Assembly: GCF_964355755.1 (NCBI RefSeq) | Contig: NC_092675.1 | Location: forward strand, 25,708,412 to 25,772,411 | Length of the DNA stretch: 64,000 bases | Origin: Antedon mediterranea | Lineage: Eukaryota; Echinodermata; Crinoidea; Comatulida; Antedonidae | Reading direction: 5' to 3' | In this document: positions 1 to 12,456 of the stretch, in pieces | Layout of the letters: each line of letters opens with the position of its first letter | How positions within the stretch are numbered: position 1 is the first letter of the stretch | Notes under the pieces: model-generated | Told to the model about the DNA's origin: nothing | Seen by the model: the letters and a program-made list of their open reading frames with translations, nothing else | The model's database searches: none | Position numbers and translations under genes: made by a program

Positions 1-251
1 TACACCCTTAGTAAAATGAATTCGTCCTTTAAAGTTGCAGGCGTAAAAATATGGAACAATTTACCAATTAATATTAAATCGGCACCAACAATTACGTCCT
101 TTAAGGCTAGATACAAATCTCATTTCTTTTCATAAAAAACTGACATGTATTATATTTAATTAAGTTTCTCTTTTGTATATTTTGATTAAGACAGGACCAC
201 AATGTAAAACAGATACACTGTTATCTGATTGTTTTATCCTGTATAAATATA

Positions 252-282
<31 letters not shown>
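1..282 (+). mobile_element. 3' end of a non-LTR retrotransposon (LINE) with (ATT)n tail
   Basis: Frame 1 is open from base 1 to a TAA at 133-135. Its peptide has the usual C-terminal look of LINE reverse-transcriptase ORFs: a 'VKIWNNLP' block, then 'SFKARYKSHF' before the stop. A short 3' UTR with 'ggaccacaatgtaaaac' follows and ends in an ATT microsatellite at about 249-280. The 5' part lies outside the window. The exact clade (CR1/L2-like) is inferred from the WN-LP ending only. Confidence 0.75.
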
Positions 283-283
<1 letters not shown>

Positions 284-1467
284 AATATTGTAAAACCAAG
301 GAGATAATAACATTTGATGTACTAGTTTAATTTGCTTACACCAACATTTGAAAAGTAACATTATTGATGCAGATTGTAAAAATAGTTCTGACCAAAGCAG
401 AAGCAGACAATAAATGATATGTAAATATATATTTGCAATATAATTTGTTGGTTTGGAATATAGATATTTAATTTAATCATCATTGTTCTGTCTTTTTTTG
501 CTGCTTTGGTCAGAAATATTTGACAATTTTATATTAATTTTAAGTACTCGCATCGATACGCTATTTACATAAATAATAAGTGTTACTTATTATTTATAAT
601 TTGAGAATATTTCAATGTGAAGAATCTCTCGACTGTTATTTCCATTAATTTACATTTTCATCAGGCGAAACCAATATAATATGATATAATAATATTAAGA
701 GACGAGTTGAACCAAGGCAATCTAACAACCGGACACTGAGCTCGCCTTGTCAAGATCGCAGCCACAGATAAACCATTTGATATCAGGAGCGCAGCATACT
801 GTTGTTAGATTTCCTTGGTTGAACAAATAGGCCTACGTTATATTATTTAAGTGAATCTCAGTTGTTGAAACATGCAGCTCTAAATATGCATTCCTATTAT
901 AATTATCATTTCACACATGTTTTTTATTACAACTTTATTTAGCAGTTATAACACGAGTGGAAATACTTTAAAACCACTATTTCGCATAACCTTTGTTTAA
1001 AGTATGCTGTAGGACTAACTAATGTACTTGCATACTATGCATGCATAATTCAACAGCCTATGACAATAATTTTTACAGGCAAAGTTGATGGATTAATGTT
1101 TTCGATTAATTTTTGGTATTATGTGACATTAAACATATTCAACCAAATTATTGTAAACAAATATTTTGTATATAGGCCTATCTTTAACAGAAAAACTCAA
1201 ATGATGTTATAAACATGTCGAATATAGAAGATTGGGTCAACCACTTCCCGTTGTACAATCATTAACCGAAGAGTAAAGAGATCAACACTCTCAATAATAG
1301 TAGACCTATTCTTAGAAAACAGATTAACACACGTTCTCACATTCCATCCAATCCTGCATAGTATGTCAATGAAAACGTACGTAAGGACAAATTTCGCGCC
1401 TAATTTGAGATATTTTACTCAACGATAGAAAGTTAAATACATACTTTCTGTACTAATTTTTAACACT
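283..1467. other. Intergenic, no gene seen
   Basis: AT-rich sequence with no long reading frame, no recognisable exon and no RNA gene. Two TAGGCCTA palindromes occur, near 832 and 1173. Confidence 0.5.
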
Positions 1468-2286
1468 TTTTTTTTTCTCTTTTGTGGCGTGAACCACCAC
1501 CTTTATTCTTTCATATCATAATTAAATACATTACAAATAAATCAGTAATATCTGTCTTCATATGTTCTTTCTTTAATTATATTGTTTTCCGTTAATATTC
1601 TACATTTTTCTTTATCTTTTTCTGCTCAAAAAAAAAATATCAGTAATTTTTGTAAATTTTAGTTTTTCACATATTGTTTCCAATATTATCCTCCTGCTTT
1701 CATGGTTTGTTATTATTCACATTGTACACAGACAATATACATACCATTTATATACATCTTATAGACATTATATACAAAGATATAAAACAACGTTTAATAA
1801 ATTTATTAGGTACCGGTAACTCTTTTAACATTATATGAGCGTTAGTTTGTTCAGATCTTTAACAATAGACTTAAATACAATCCAAGAGTTTTTACACACT
1901 GGTTTGTTTAATTCAGTTAAAATCTTAATGTTATATATTGAGAAGACAGCAATTGAATATAAGTCATTTTTGTATTCACAATCAGACCCTAAAAGAAGTT
2001 CTCTAAAAGAGCTTCTGCCATTGTCAATATTTTTAAAAATGTTATCTATGTTTGTCCATAAAGTTTTATTTCGTATGCATTCAAAAAACATGTGTTTTTC
2101 GTCTTCAATTACCCCACATAAGTCACATACATTATTCATTTTCACATGCCACTTATGAAGCCTTTGATTAGTCGGAACAATTTTGTTCAACAGCTTGTAA
2201 TTTAGTTGTGCATATTTTTTGTTTTTTTCATTTTTCACTTTTTTTATCCAAACGTCACTCCAATTTATTTTCTGAATTTTTAACAC
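1468..2286 (-). mobile_element. LINE remnant: C-terminal reverse-transcriptase ORF with zf-RVT finger
   Basis: An open frame on the minus strand (2286 to 1831, 151 codons) carries the pattern of the zinc-binding region found after reverse transcriptase in many LINEs: 'NQRLHKWHVK', then C-D-L-C, 15 residues further H, and F-F-E-C. About 350 bases of AT-rich 3' UTR follow, ending near 1468 in an A-rich tract (a run of T on the plus strand). The copy is 5'-truncated and is not a host gene. The nearby plus-strand 107-codon frame is its shadow. Confidence 0.75.
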
Positions 2287-3177
2287 TTAATGAAAACCAG
2301 TATAATAATTAGGTTAAGTTAGAAAATTAATTATTGACGATTAAAACAAATAAAGGTTAAACGACTCAAACAGGGTATTTTTCAAGTGTGGACTGGTACA
2401 TACCGTTTGTTGACGCTGAAAATTATCTACAAACAATACGTAATATTACGAGGATTCTTCTCCGTTTACAGTAATTGTTTTTAATTGCTGAATCACGGTA
2501 CACAACTATACATGCATTACTATAATTATTATCAATTACAACGTTAGGCCTAAACTATTAAAAAAAGTTATAAAAATATATAATGTTTTTTTTATACATA
2601 CGTTACTTTTATACATAGTATACGTTTATACATTAATTGCTTGACGGCTATGAATTTGGTTTTTTTCCCGCGAAAACTTTTTGTTTGTTTACTGAAGCCA
2701 CAAAACGGTCTCCTTAAAATTAAGCCCGAACTTTTTTACAAATTACCATAGTACGACACCGATCGGAACTATTATTTCCAAATAAAAAATCGTTATTCTT
2801 CCTCTATGGTTCAATATATACATGTATAAATATTATTCTAGTATGTCATAGTTAGTTGTTTTAATTAGTGTTCCATGACTTTCTCGTCAAAATTAATGTC
2901 TCTCATTGTTGTGCTATGTCAACATAATGTCAATGACGGCGAAATGTCCCCAATAATGGGGATAGATATGCAAACAAGTAACAAGTAAGTAATAGAGAAG
3001 AATATGATTCGAAGAAAATTGTGCGGAGAGATTGAGAGGGGAAAGATCTATACATTCTTTAAAACATTAATTTACACTATTATTCAAACAAGTTACAATG
3101 ATCTTAAATCTATTCCCCCCACCCCACATTATATTATCTAATTTTATCCATAAACTTTTGTAGTAATTATAATCATA

Positions 3178-3214
3178 CTAGATGGTACGCTCGCTTCGCT
3201 CGCGTACCATCTAG
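3178..3214. repeat. Perfect 13-bp hairpin
   Basis: Arms 3178-3190 and 3202-3214 are exact reverse complements around an 11-base loop. The loop 'tcgcttcgctc' is self-complementary in part, so the whole is a GC-rich island inside AT-rich DNA. It could be a transposon end or a small non-coding hairpin; nothing here decides between them. Confidence 0.8.
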
Positions 3215-3897
3215 GTCGTGCCCACAGATGGTTCTCGAATACACAGTAATTTCAGCGTAACAAAACTGGCGATTTCAAATGTACGTACCGCAGGACTATA
3301 ATACATTGTCGTTTACAGAATCGAATAAATAGACACGATGATTTATGTAGTCAACTAAAATTAGCACCCTGGGAATTACTTCCGAAGGAGAAACTTATCA
3401 CAAAATGAGTCCAAATTTTTGATTTGGACTCATTTAAAGAAACCCAATTTGTGTTTTGTATGTAACATTAGGGTTGAGGGATGGGAAAACGGATAGGTAC
3501 AAAGTGGAACAATTTTTAAATATATTCTTTATCCACTCAGTAACGAAATATTTTTTTCATGTTTTATAGGTCTATAAATAATATACCTCTAAATAAAGTA
3601 AAACATTAATACTTTGTTAAAACTGTCACTGTCATAATCGATTGAAATATCAAAGTACATGTCACGATACACCACTACGGCGTTTATCAGTAATAAAGTT
3701 TATTTGTATATATTTTTATATTACATCTAACAGTATGAACATTCACAGTAAGAAATGTTCGATTCAAATGACGACCAAAAATAGTTAATAGGTATTTACT
3801 GTATTGTCAAAGTATTGCAAGTTTATTCTCAAAGGGCCCATATATTTACCTCCGTATGTGTTAAACCAAGGGCTCATAAATTTACCTACTTGTGTTA

Positions 3898-3930
3898 AAC
3901 CATGGAGGTATATATTATACCTCCATGGTT
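3898..3930. repeat. Perfect 15-bp hairpin with 3-base loop
   Basis: Arm 3898-3912 pairs exactly with 3916-3930. Just upstream (about 3847-3895) there are two looser copies of the motif 'tttacctccgtatgtgttaaacca' type spacing, so the hairpin may have grown from a short tandem unit. Confidence 0.75.
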
Positions 3931-4532
3931 AAACCAAACTCTGGGATGTTCCATTCATCGCAAATCAATACATTAATTTGTATAATCGTATATTAAATCT
4001 ATCAAAATAGTATTTTTTTTAGAAAATCGGCCTTTCTTCAACATTATGATGCTGTACTTTAGCTGTTCAACCAGTTTTCAGCTATTAAAAACAATTATCG
4101 TAGGAGGAGATAGGAAAATGCGAAAAACACCCCTATTTGGGGCAAATCGTTGAACCTAAATTCGTTTTAATCGTCAATAACTAATTACCTAACTCAATTT
4201 AATTAGTAAACAGGGTTATGTCAGATGGTTAAAATCAGTACCGAAAGTATGAACCAACTTTATATACCATCGAGGAAAAATTCTATAAATTAACCGAGAT
4301 TTATCGAATTTTGCCCTTACGTAAATTTATATATAGATTATGATGATATTTGTAACGCTGACAAGATGAAATTTGATCAAATTGGAAAATTTTTGTTTAA
4401 CAGGTGTGTTTATTTTGGTTGAAATTTACACGTTACGTATTCCCTGATGAATACACATTCGCTTATTAAATTATGGAGCTATACATTCATGTTTAAAAGA
4501 ATGTCTTTCGCTGTTGCAAACATTCTTACACA

Positions 4533-7500
4533 ATGTTTGCGTTTGTATACACCATCGTCTGTTTTATGACATTTATGCATATATCGACATGTAGAGTCAT
4601 GTTAACATGCTTCGATACGTTCGAATTAGGTAAGTAATTTTTTTGTCTAACCTAATTTGTGTGCATATATACATAAATATTCGAGGAAATTGTGTAACTA
4701 AACAAAAAAAAATAAGTAATAATAAAATAAACTAGAGGGTACTCCGAGAGTACAAGGCTCCGCCTACTGTAAAATTCACCTACATAAAATGTCTCCGGAT
4801 ATATTTTTTTACAATTTGTTTATTAGCTCTAAATGTAAATAGGCTAACTGCACACTACAAAGTTGTGGATGAGAGTTTGGTATAATGGTTATGTACACAG
4901 CCTCTCACAGTTGAGATCGCTGGTTCAAGTCCGGACTGGACGAAGGGATGGAATTCCCAGACATCGGCGTTCCTATGGTGATTGTAATATCTGCCATTTT
5001 GGACGATATAGCAATATATCATCTCCTGTATGAGCTCAAGAAATGTTTACAATTGATGATATTTTAGGCTGTGTTTGTGGTGTATACCATCAAATAACCG
5101 TAATTTTAAACCTTAGTTTCTATTTTTAAAACTTTGTTTATAGTAGCATCTAGGCCTAATTTAATAATAATAGTGAATCTAATTATTAGTAGGCCGTATT
5201 GTCATAACCATCCCATCATACATTTCGTTTAATTTAAATGCAATTTTCTAGCAGCAATTATTCCACAAAATAATAAATAAATGAAAACAAAAAGCACCTT
5301 TAAAACGGTTGTCAAAATTGTTTAGTGTCAGAGTTGAAACCAGCTACACAAGTTTCAACAGCGTGGTCCGGTTCAGCCTCAAGGGCTGTGGACGGTGGAG
5401 ATTATTTCGGCAGCGGTTCATGCTCGCAAACGGGTAAGTCATATTGCGTATTGCATATTGTTGATGAATGTATTTTCTGTATGAAATAGGCTTAGAAATA
5501 CTTCTAACGTTGTTTTACCAGCATCCATTAAAATATTAACATATTCATATTTTTCAAACTTTTTAAAAATGAGTAAGCCTATATTTTTAAATTTTATAAT
5601 GAAAACTTTGGCTAAATATTTTTATAGGCCTAATCTTAGATTTTATAATCGTCCTTCTCGCCCCAGGTAAACTCTGCTTTCTTTACAACCCATGCAATAG
5701 TGTAAATACCATGCTTAGAAACGATGAGTCTTCAAATGACAATATTTTTCCATTGTCTACAATTCTTCTATTATCACGTTATTGCATGTAGGTTATTTTC
5801 TTTATTTTTCTTATTTTCGTTTGCCTATCTATTTCTTTTATTAAAGGTAGCCTATATACAACGTGGTGGTATGTTGACCTCGAAACGGAAATATTCATTT
5901 CGAAGATTGTTATATTTAACAGAGAAGATTGTTGTTGTAAGATTATATTAATAGTAATTTTAATGCAATTCTCTCTGGGCGGTTTCTTCCTTTTTAAATG
6001 AAATGAAATTAATTTTTCATCTTTTTCTCATTTTCAGATTGTTCAGCGGCGCTTAGAGGCACGCTATATTAAATTATGTTTAAAAGTAGGCCTATTCTAA
6101 GTATTGCATGTGTTTACTAGTCCACAATTGAGAGTGTTGAAAATCACTTAGACCACTGGGGCTTTCGTGGTATTGTTCAAATTCGATTTGATAGCGAGAC
6201 TCGACGTGGTACAGCAGAAGAGCTGAAATATGATTGTTAAGTCTTGTTTTGCATATTTTCAAATATTGCTAGTGCACCTTGGTATAGTAATATAATTGAG
6301 CTCTTTCTTATTTTTGTTTAAGTCGATTCGTTAGCCGGTCTTCGTGTTCTTGTTGGAAATAACAATGTTTCACCATTTTCCGGTAATTCGCAGTGTGGGC
6401 GGATGCTTTCACAATTTGATTCAATCGCAAGCAACCCTATATTAATAACATGCAGGCCACCTATTTCTGGGCGGTATGTTACTTTAATTAAATCAGGTCT
6501 ACGTGACCATCTTTCCTTATGTGAAGTAAAGGTTTACAAAGGTTTGTACATACTTGGTAATAGAACTTTTTTATTTTCTTTTTCGACATCATGAACTGCT
6601 TCATGGCACACATGTAAACTTAATTTGTCTAAAAAAAGCCATTAAAATCACATCTTTCCACCCAGTCAGAGAATCCTATTAATTTCTTAAAATAATAATA
6701 ATAATAGTCTGTTCTTATATAGCGCATATAAGCAGGCTCTCAATGCGCAAAAATAAAAGCAGGAAATATAATAATTGTGATAGTCTAAATTGCACCATGC
6801 AATTATTATTATTGTCATCAATATTGTTATAATAAAATAAACATGTGTATAAAAAATAATATATTTTCGAGAAAAAAAATATAATAAATATATATATTGT
6901 ATTTCTTTATAATAATCTTAATAAAACGAATGGTCGAACAAATGGATGTAAAGTTGTGTAACCAAAAAAATTGCATTAAATTACCGACTGTCGAACTTAA
7001 CAATATAAATAACATTGGTTTTGCAGATATCGGAAAACCTGAAGTTGTGTGTCCAGATGATATAGAAGTAAATGTTGAAAATAATCAGACTTTACATCAA
7101 GTTAATTGGAATCCTCCCGAAGTTTCTGATAATTTTCAGACGGATCTTTTGGCAACCTGTTTTCCATCATCAGGTTCTTTATTTCCAATCGGATTCACCC
7201 AAGTTACTTGTTCAGCAACTGACGCAACTGGCAACGAAGACTACTGTTCGTTTGTTGTAAATATTGCAGGTTGTAACAACATGGATAAAAAGTTTTTTTT
7301 TCAACCTTAATTACTCTCAGGACCCATGGGGAAGTCACATCCGAGCATTTACCTTCTTCAGATTTAAGTTTATTGTTCTGATTCTAATTGCTCATGTTAA
7401 TTGTTTAAGGGTTATTTTTAAAAGCAATTAAAGTTACATAAAACTCTTTGAGAACGTCAGCAACTCATGTTACAATTAGACACAACTGTTTCACTATTTT

Positions 7501-10445
7501 ACGCATGAAAGAAACTTGTACATCACAATTGCAATATATTTTTGTTCTATAGATAATAAAGAACCAGATCTAATTTGTCCTGAACATATCAAGGTAAACA
7601 ACCATACTGACCAGTACGAAAATCCAGTAACATGGAGTGACCCTACAGTGACCGATAATTTACATAAAAATATATCAGCAACTTGCACACCTGCCTCGGG
7701 GTCTATCTTTGACGTTGGATCAACTATTGTCACTTGTTCTGCAACAGATGGTACTGGAAATTTTGGAAGTTGTTCGTTCGTTGTCCATGTCGTAGGTGTA
7801 GTATTTATATCTGGTAAGCATAACCGTTGTAGGCCTACCTATGCTATCAGTACCTAGTTAAACGATCTGTTAAACTATAACTAGAGTGTTGCTTGTCTTA
7901 AAAAGGAAAAATGATAAACAGTTGGCATAACGTAATAAACATCTAATAAAGTAAAATCGAAACAAGTAAATGTTGCAATAGCTCTTACTGTTTTCCCCTG
8001 AACATTTTTTTTTAAACAAAAAATGTTGAATATGGCATTTTAATGTCGCTTAATGGTTATTCAATTTGACCAAACAGTGGATACACAAATAATAGTCAAT
8101 CGGAAGCCCATTTTGTCAGGCTGTAAAAAAGCTTTTATTTATAAGGCGCCTGTAAATAACATTATATTTATAGATGACGAACGGCCCGTTCTCATTTGCC
8201 CTGAGCACATTACGGTAAATAGTGATGATGAGACTAGAAAACCAGTTACTTGGAGTGACCCAATATTGACACTGGAAGGTATATCAGCAACGTGTACCCC
8301 TCCACCGGGGTCACTCTTTGACGATGGTTCAACCATTGTCACGTGTTCTGCTAGAGACAGCAATGGTGGCGTAATAAAATGTTCATTTGTTGTTAATGTT
8401 AAGGAGAGATTTATCTCAGGTAAGAGTGTTTAATATTGAACTAGCAATACAAAGAACAAAATAAACAGCTGGGCTAGTCAATAGAAATACTTCAAAAGAA
8501 TGACATATTTGCAGAGAACCAACAACTTAAACCTTAGCACCTGTTTGGTCTTTCCTTGCCTTATTGTTTTGTCTTCTTTGTATTTTGTATGGCAGAAAAT
8601 TGAATAAATAAATAAATAAATAAACCATTCTAAATAATTGAAAGTGGAAATATATGGTGTAAATTGTAGTACCAAAGTTTTAGAAGAATTTTAAAGTTTC
8701 CTTGAAATACTATGTTGTCTTTCAAAATCTGGGCTGCCATACGCCTACTAATTCTAAAAGTTTGGCAAATGTAAAACAAAAGGCAAGAGAAAGGTAGACG
8801 ATGTGGCTTTCAATTTGATTGTCCATTTGCAGTAGAATTTATATTTTTCTTGGAAGAATATTTAAGCTGTGGTGCTAATACAGAATTTTGGAACAAGTCA
8901 GAGTTAATATAGAATTGCTACCACTACAACAACTATTACCACAACAGATTACTATTACTATTAATACAGACAAAACTCACAATTACAACATTTTTTTTTC
9001 AGAATGTGTAGAATTGTTTTTGAATAATTAAAATTTGTTTATCAAATGTTCACGTTAAACATACATAATAATTAATATTGTGATCAACCTTTTTTTATTC
9101 AACAGATCATGATTGCTACTAATAACAAGTTGTAATAATAATAGTAGGCTACAGTAGCACATACACTTGATTACTTACAGTGTAAACATATGACAGTTCA
9201 GACCAAAACACAAATTGAATATTTTTAGTAATATTTTAAAATTATAAAATTGACTTTAAATGTACTGAATCAAAACAATTGTGTCAGTATTTGGTGAATC
9301 ACTCAACATAAACTACGTTTTATTTTTTGCATTGGTAGATCTTGTTATCGGTATTGTGTGTCCAAGAGACATTACGTTTAATACGGATCAGCCTGCAGTT
9401 GTATGGAATGATCCAGAGTTGACAGACAACGATGGTACTGACGTACAGCCAACTTGTAATCCACCATCTGGCTCTACGTTTGAAGTTGGATCAACCAGGG
9501 TTACTTGTTACGCAGTTTATCCTATTGTTAACATCAGCTGCTGGTTTAATGTTGAGAGTATAAAACGTTCTACGCCATTTGCAAGTTAGTACAGTCATTT
9601 TGGGGTTATTAAAATCTTGAAAATGTTCGGATAATAGCTATATCATTCACATTGACTTCATGAAAAAAAAAATTAAAAATTAATATTATTATCTCGAGTT
9701 AATAGGGCGCCCTCTGTCGGTGTGAAAGTATATTTTTCTGTTTCTATATTATATCTATTTCTATATAATTAAATCATGTATGCTATTAATATAAGTACTT
9801 AACATAATTATGTGTATATTATAATTGTTTTTAAACTGAAATTTAAAAAAAACCTGCATGATAAACATTAATTGTTAAGTTATTATTTTTGAAGATCATG
9901 CGCAAAGTGATATCGTGTCCAGTGACTCCGATAAGGGGTCCACCGACAACGGGTCTACTGACAGCGGGTATACATGCACAATTCCTTGGTTGATAGCAGG
10001 ACTCATGTTCTTCGTAGTGCTTGTACTTATTGCATCAGTAACAGTTGTGGTTGTCCGGTAATGTTTATATTATTTGTAATATTCCTAAATCTATGAATAT
10101 CATTGTTATATGTTATACAGTAGGAAGCCAAATATAATGTTTATTACGGAATTATGTGGAATTAATGACATACGAAAATATTGAAATTACAAAGGCAAAA
10201 TCACATTTATTAATACATTTTATCTCGAGTGTACATATTTGCTTTACCAAAACAATAGTTGAGTATATACATACAAACAAAGCAAGCACACGTTTTGGTT
10301 TTAATTTAATAGTCCTAGAAATAGAAAAATTGTTTTGTTGTCATGTTTCAGATATCGTAAATCAAAGCAGAGCACACTCGGAATCATTATGAAAACTGAA
10401 GAAGAATCAGTGTCCTGGGAAAAGGGAAATAATATAATATACTAA
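4533..10445 (+). CDS. Gene A: transmembrane F-type lectin with four HYR domains (588 aa)
   Basis: Ten exons join in frame: 4533-4629, 5326-5433, 5847-5936, 6323-6541, 7027-7269, 7553-7813, 8174-8419, 9339-9584, 9895-10057, 10352-10445, all with AG/GT borders. Residues 1-32 are a hydrophobic signal peptide exon starting MFAFVYTIVCFM. Residues 33-171 form the eel-fucolectin (FTP) domain with the WWYVDL block and NREDCC. Residues 172-503 are four HYR domains with the CP..I, TW and VTCSA motifs. About 504-557 hold a Ser/Thr/Asp-rich stalk and one membrane helix, and the rest is a basic-then-acidic tail ending NNIIY. All joins are phase 1 except TM/tail (phase 2). The lectin domain has Gln where paralogues have the fucose-binding His, and Ser where they have the last Arg, so canonical fucose binding is probably lost. 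Cell-surface location follows from the layout; function is inferred. Confidence 0.85.
4731..5000 (+). mobile_element. tRNA-derived SINE-like repeat, copy 1 (gene A intron 1)
   Basis: The sequence from 'actagagggtactccgagag' onward is repeated at 25701. It contains a pol III A-box-like block at 4878-4888 (tggtataatgg) and a B-box at 4922-4932 (ggttcaagtcc). The 3' border is uncertain, as the two copies diverge after the B-box. Confidence 0.6.
6140..6230 (-). mobile_element. Fragment of the SINE also present at 44528-44855
   Basis: The block 'gaccactggggctttcgtgg' and the following 'tattgttcaaattcgatttg' are near-copies of bases about 44681-44725. The copy lies in the intron between lectin exons 2 and 3 of gene A. 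Confidence 0.55.
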
Positions 10446-12456
10446 TGTGAAATTAATGTTTCCTATTTAGTGTTTTAATCTACTAAAGACGAAAATATAC
10501 ATTTACTGTTGTTTAAATTACACACTAAAATTCGACTGACATCTCCAAATTAACAGTGTAAACTGGTACTATGACCAAATTAGAAACAAGAAATGATTAA
10601 AGTGATTGTCTTACATTCTAAAAAAAGAAAGAAGAAGATTATATTTCTTTGAAACCTGTATGGAACGGACCACTTGGCAACGATCTTACGCATTTACATA
10701 ATAATTGTTGCTTATTATTTAGAGAAAGTACCAGAACGTCATCTTAAATGTATTTAGTTATTCTGAGTTGAGAACCATGATCATTTGTAAAAACCTAGAT
10801 CTAAAGATGGACGACATAGTCTAATTAGGCCTACCACTTTGTATGGAAAATGCTTAAGAAAATTGGAATAAGAAACTATCTCACATAACCTATGTTTTAA
10901 AAATAATATGCTCTCAATATATACATTAAGCAATTTTAATTAATCATTTAGAGACAAGTGTCATGATTTATATATCCTGATTACATAGTTACAGTACATA
11001 GATAGTAATTAAGAATTAGGAAACACGGTCTTTAAATAAAAATGTTATTTTGAAGAAGAAACATGGTACTAAATAATCAGTTCTTTCCTCTTTAACATGG
11101 GTTTGCAATCTATATACCGTACAGAGTTCTTTCTTTCTTTTCATAAGCATTATTTCCTCATTTGAAGGAGGAAATTATACGGCAGCATCTATTTACGTAA
11201 GGAGGGCAAGGTTTAGTTTTATATACTGTTTGGTACTATATAACTTGATTCACGATTTTTTCTGACAGCAGGTAACTCCCAGGTTGGACATTTTATTTGA
11301 ATACATAAATTACCATCGTTGCAATGCAATATTCATAGTATTTCTTGTACATTATCGTATACCCTTGCGTACATTTTCACCAAAAAAAAAGATGTTTGCG
11401 CCGAAACTTCATTACGGTATTCCAAAAAATCTGTGGGTACTAACTATTGTGCAACAATTCTTTAATAATAATGTCACTGTCCTATAATCATATTATAAAT
11501 ATTTCCGGGTGGAATCCAAAGTACTCTCTTATATCATAATAACATAATAAAAACAACTATGAGAAGAGTTGAGGCTGCATCAGTATGTCGTATTCAAATT
11601 TAATCTATCTTGATCAACTTTGTCGAAGCCGGTAGTTGCAGATGCACTCCTTATTGTGCAATTACTATTTCAAACATAGTGTCACACTGTTAGTATTAAC
11701 CAAGACTGGAAATACCTTCAATTACAGACATGGTATTTCTATACGGTTCCATAAATAAACATGAAAATAAACTACTCATATTGTAATAACAAAAAAAACT
11801 TTCACCAACACTTAATGCAGATTTCTGATCTTTGCAACGAATGTTCTTATTTGCTGTTAGGCAACACACAAGACAGTATATATCTATCTACCAGAAACAC
11901 ACAGACAGTTGCCTAAACACAGAATGCAAACAGTGTCTGTAACTAATTAATATATAGGCTTGTGAACTTTACCCTTTTTCAGTATTTTCTGTTTTTTTCC
12001 CTCATTAATATCATAATTTTAGCCTTTAGTATCATACCATTAGTAAACATTATTTTTGTTAAATATATCCATTTATATTTCATTTAGCATTTTTGTTTTC
12101 TGAATTAAACTGAAACTCAACATTAATACAAAGTATTTACTTCTTAACATTCTTGTTTAGTCCAATTGTATACTAATCAAAATTACAAACTTGTTTATTC
12201 ATTTTACTGTACTTTTATTTTATATTTTACAATTATTATTTATAGGGCTTTATAGTGAATGATTGGGGTTAATAATTAAGATTTGGGTAGGACATTATAG
12301 GTTAGGCCATGTAGGTCTGGTAATAATGGATTAGAGATTTTTTTAACAGATGTAAACATTTTCGTTGCTATGAAAACGAGTATCCTGGTGAGAACCCGAT
12401 ACACACAGTAGGCCTATATTTCGCATATTAAATTTCTGTTTTGCCATTCTTGCAAA
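10446..12456. other. Intergenic between genes A and B
   Basis: This holds the 3' UTR of gene A and the promoter of gene B. No exon-like or RNA-like sequence was recognised; short open frames here lack any domain signature. Confidence 0.5.

Larger units (their letters stand above)
2287..4532. other. Intergenic upstream of gene A
   Basis: No coding exon is visible. The stretch holds two strong hairpins (listed separately) and AT-rich sequence leading to the first exon of gene A. Confidence 0.5.
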
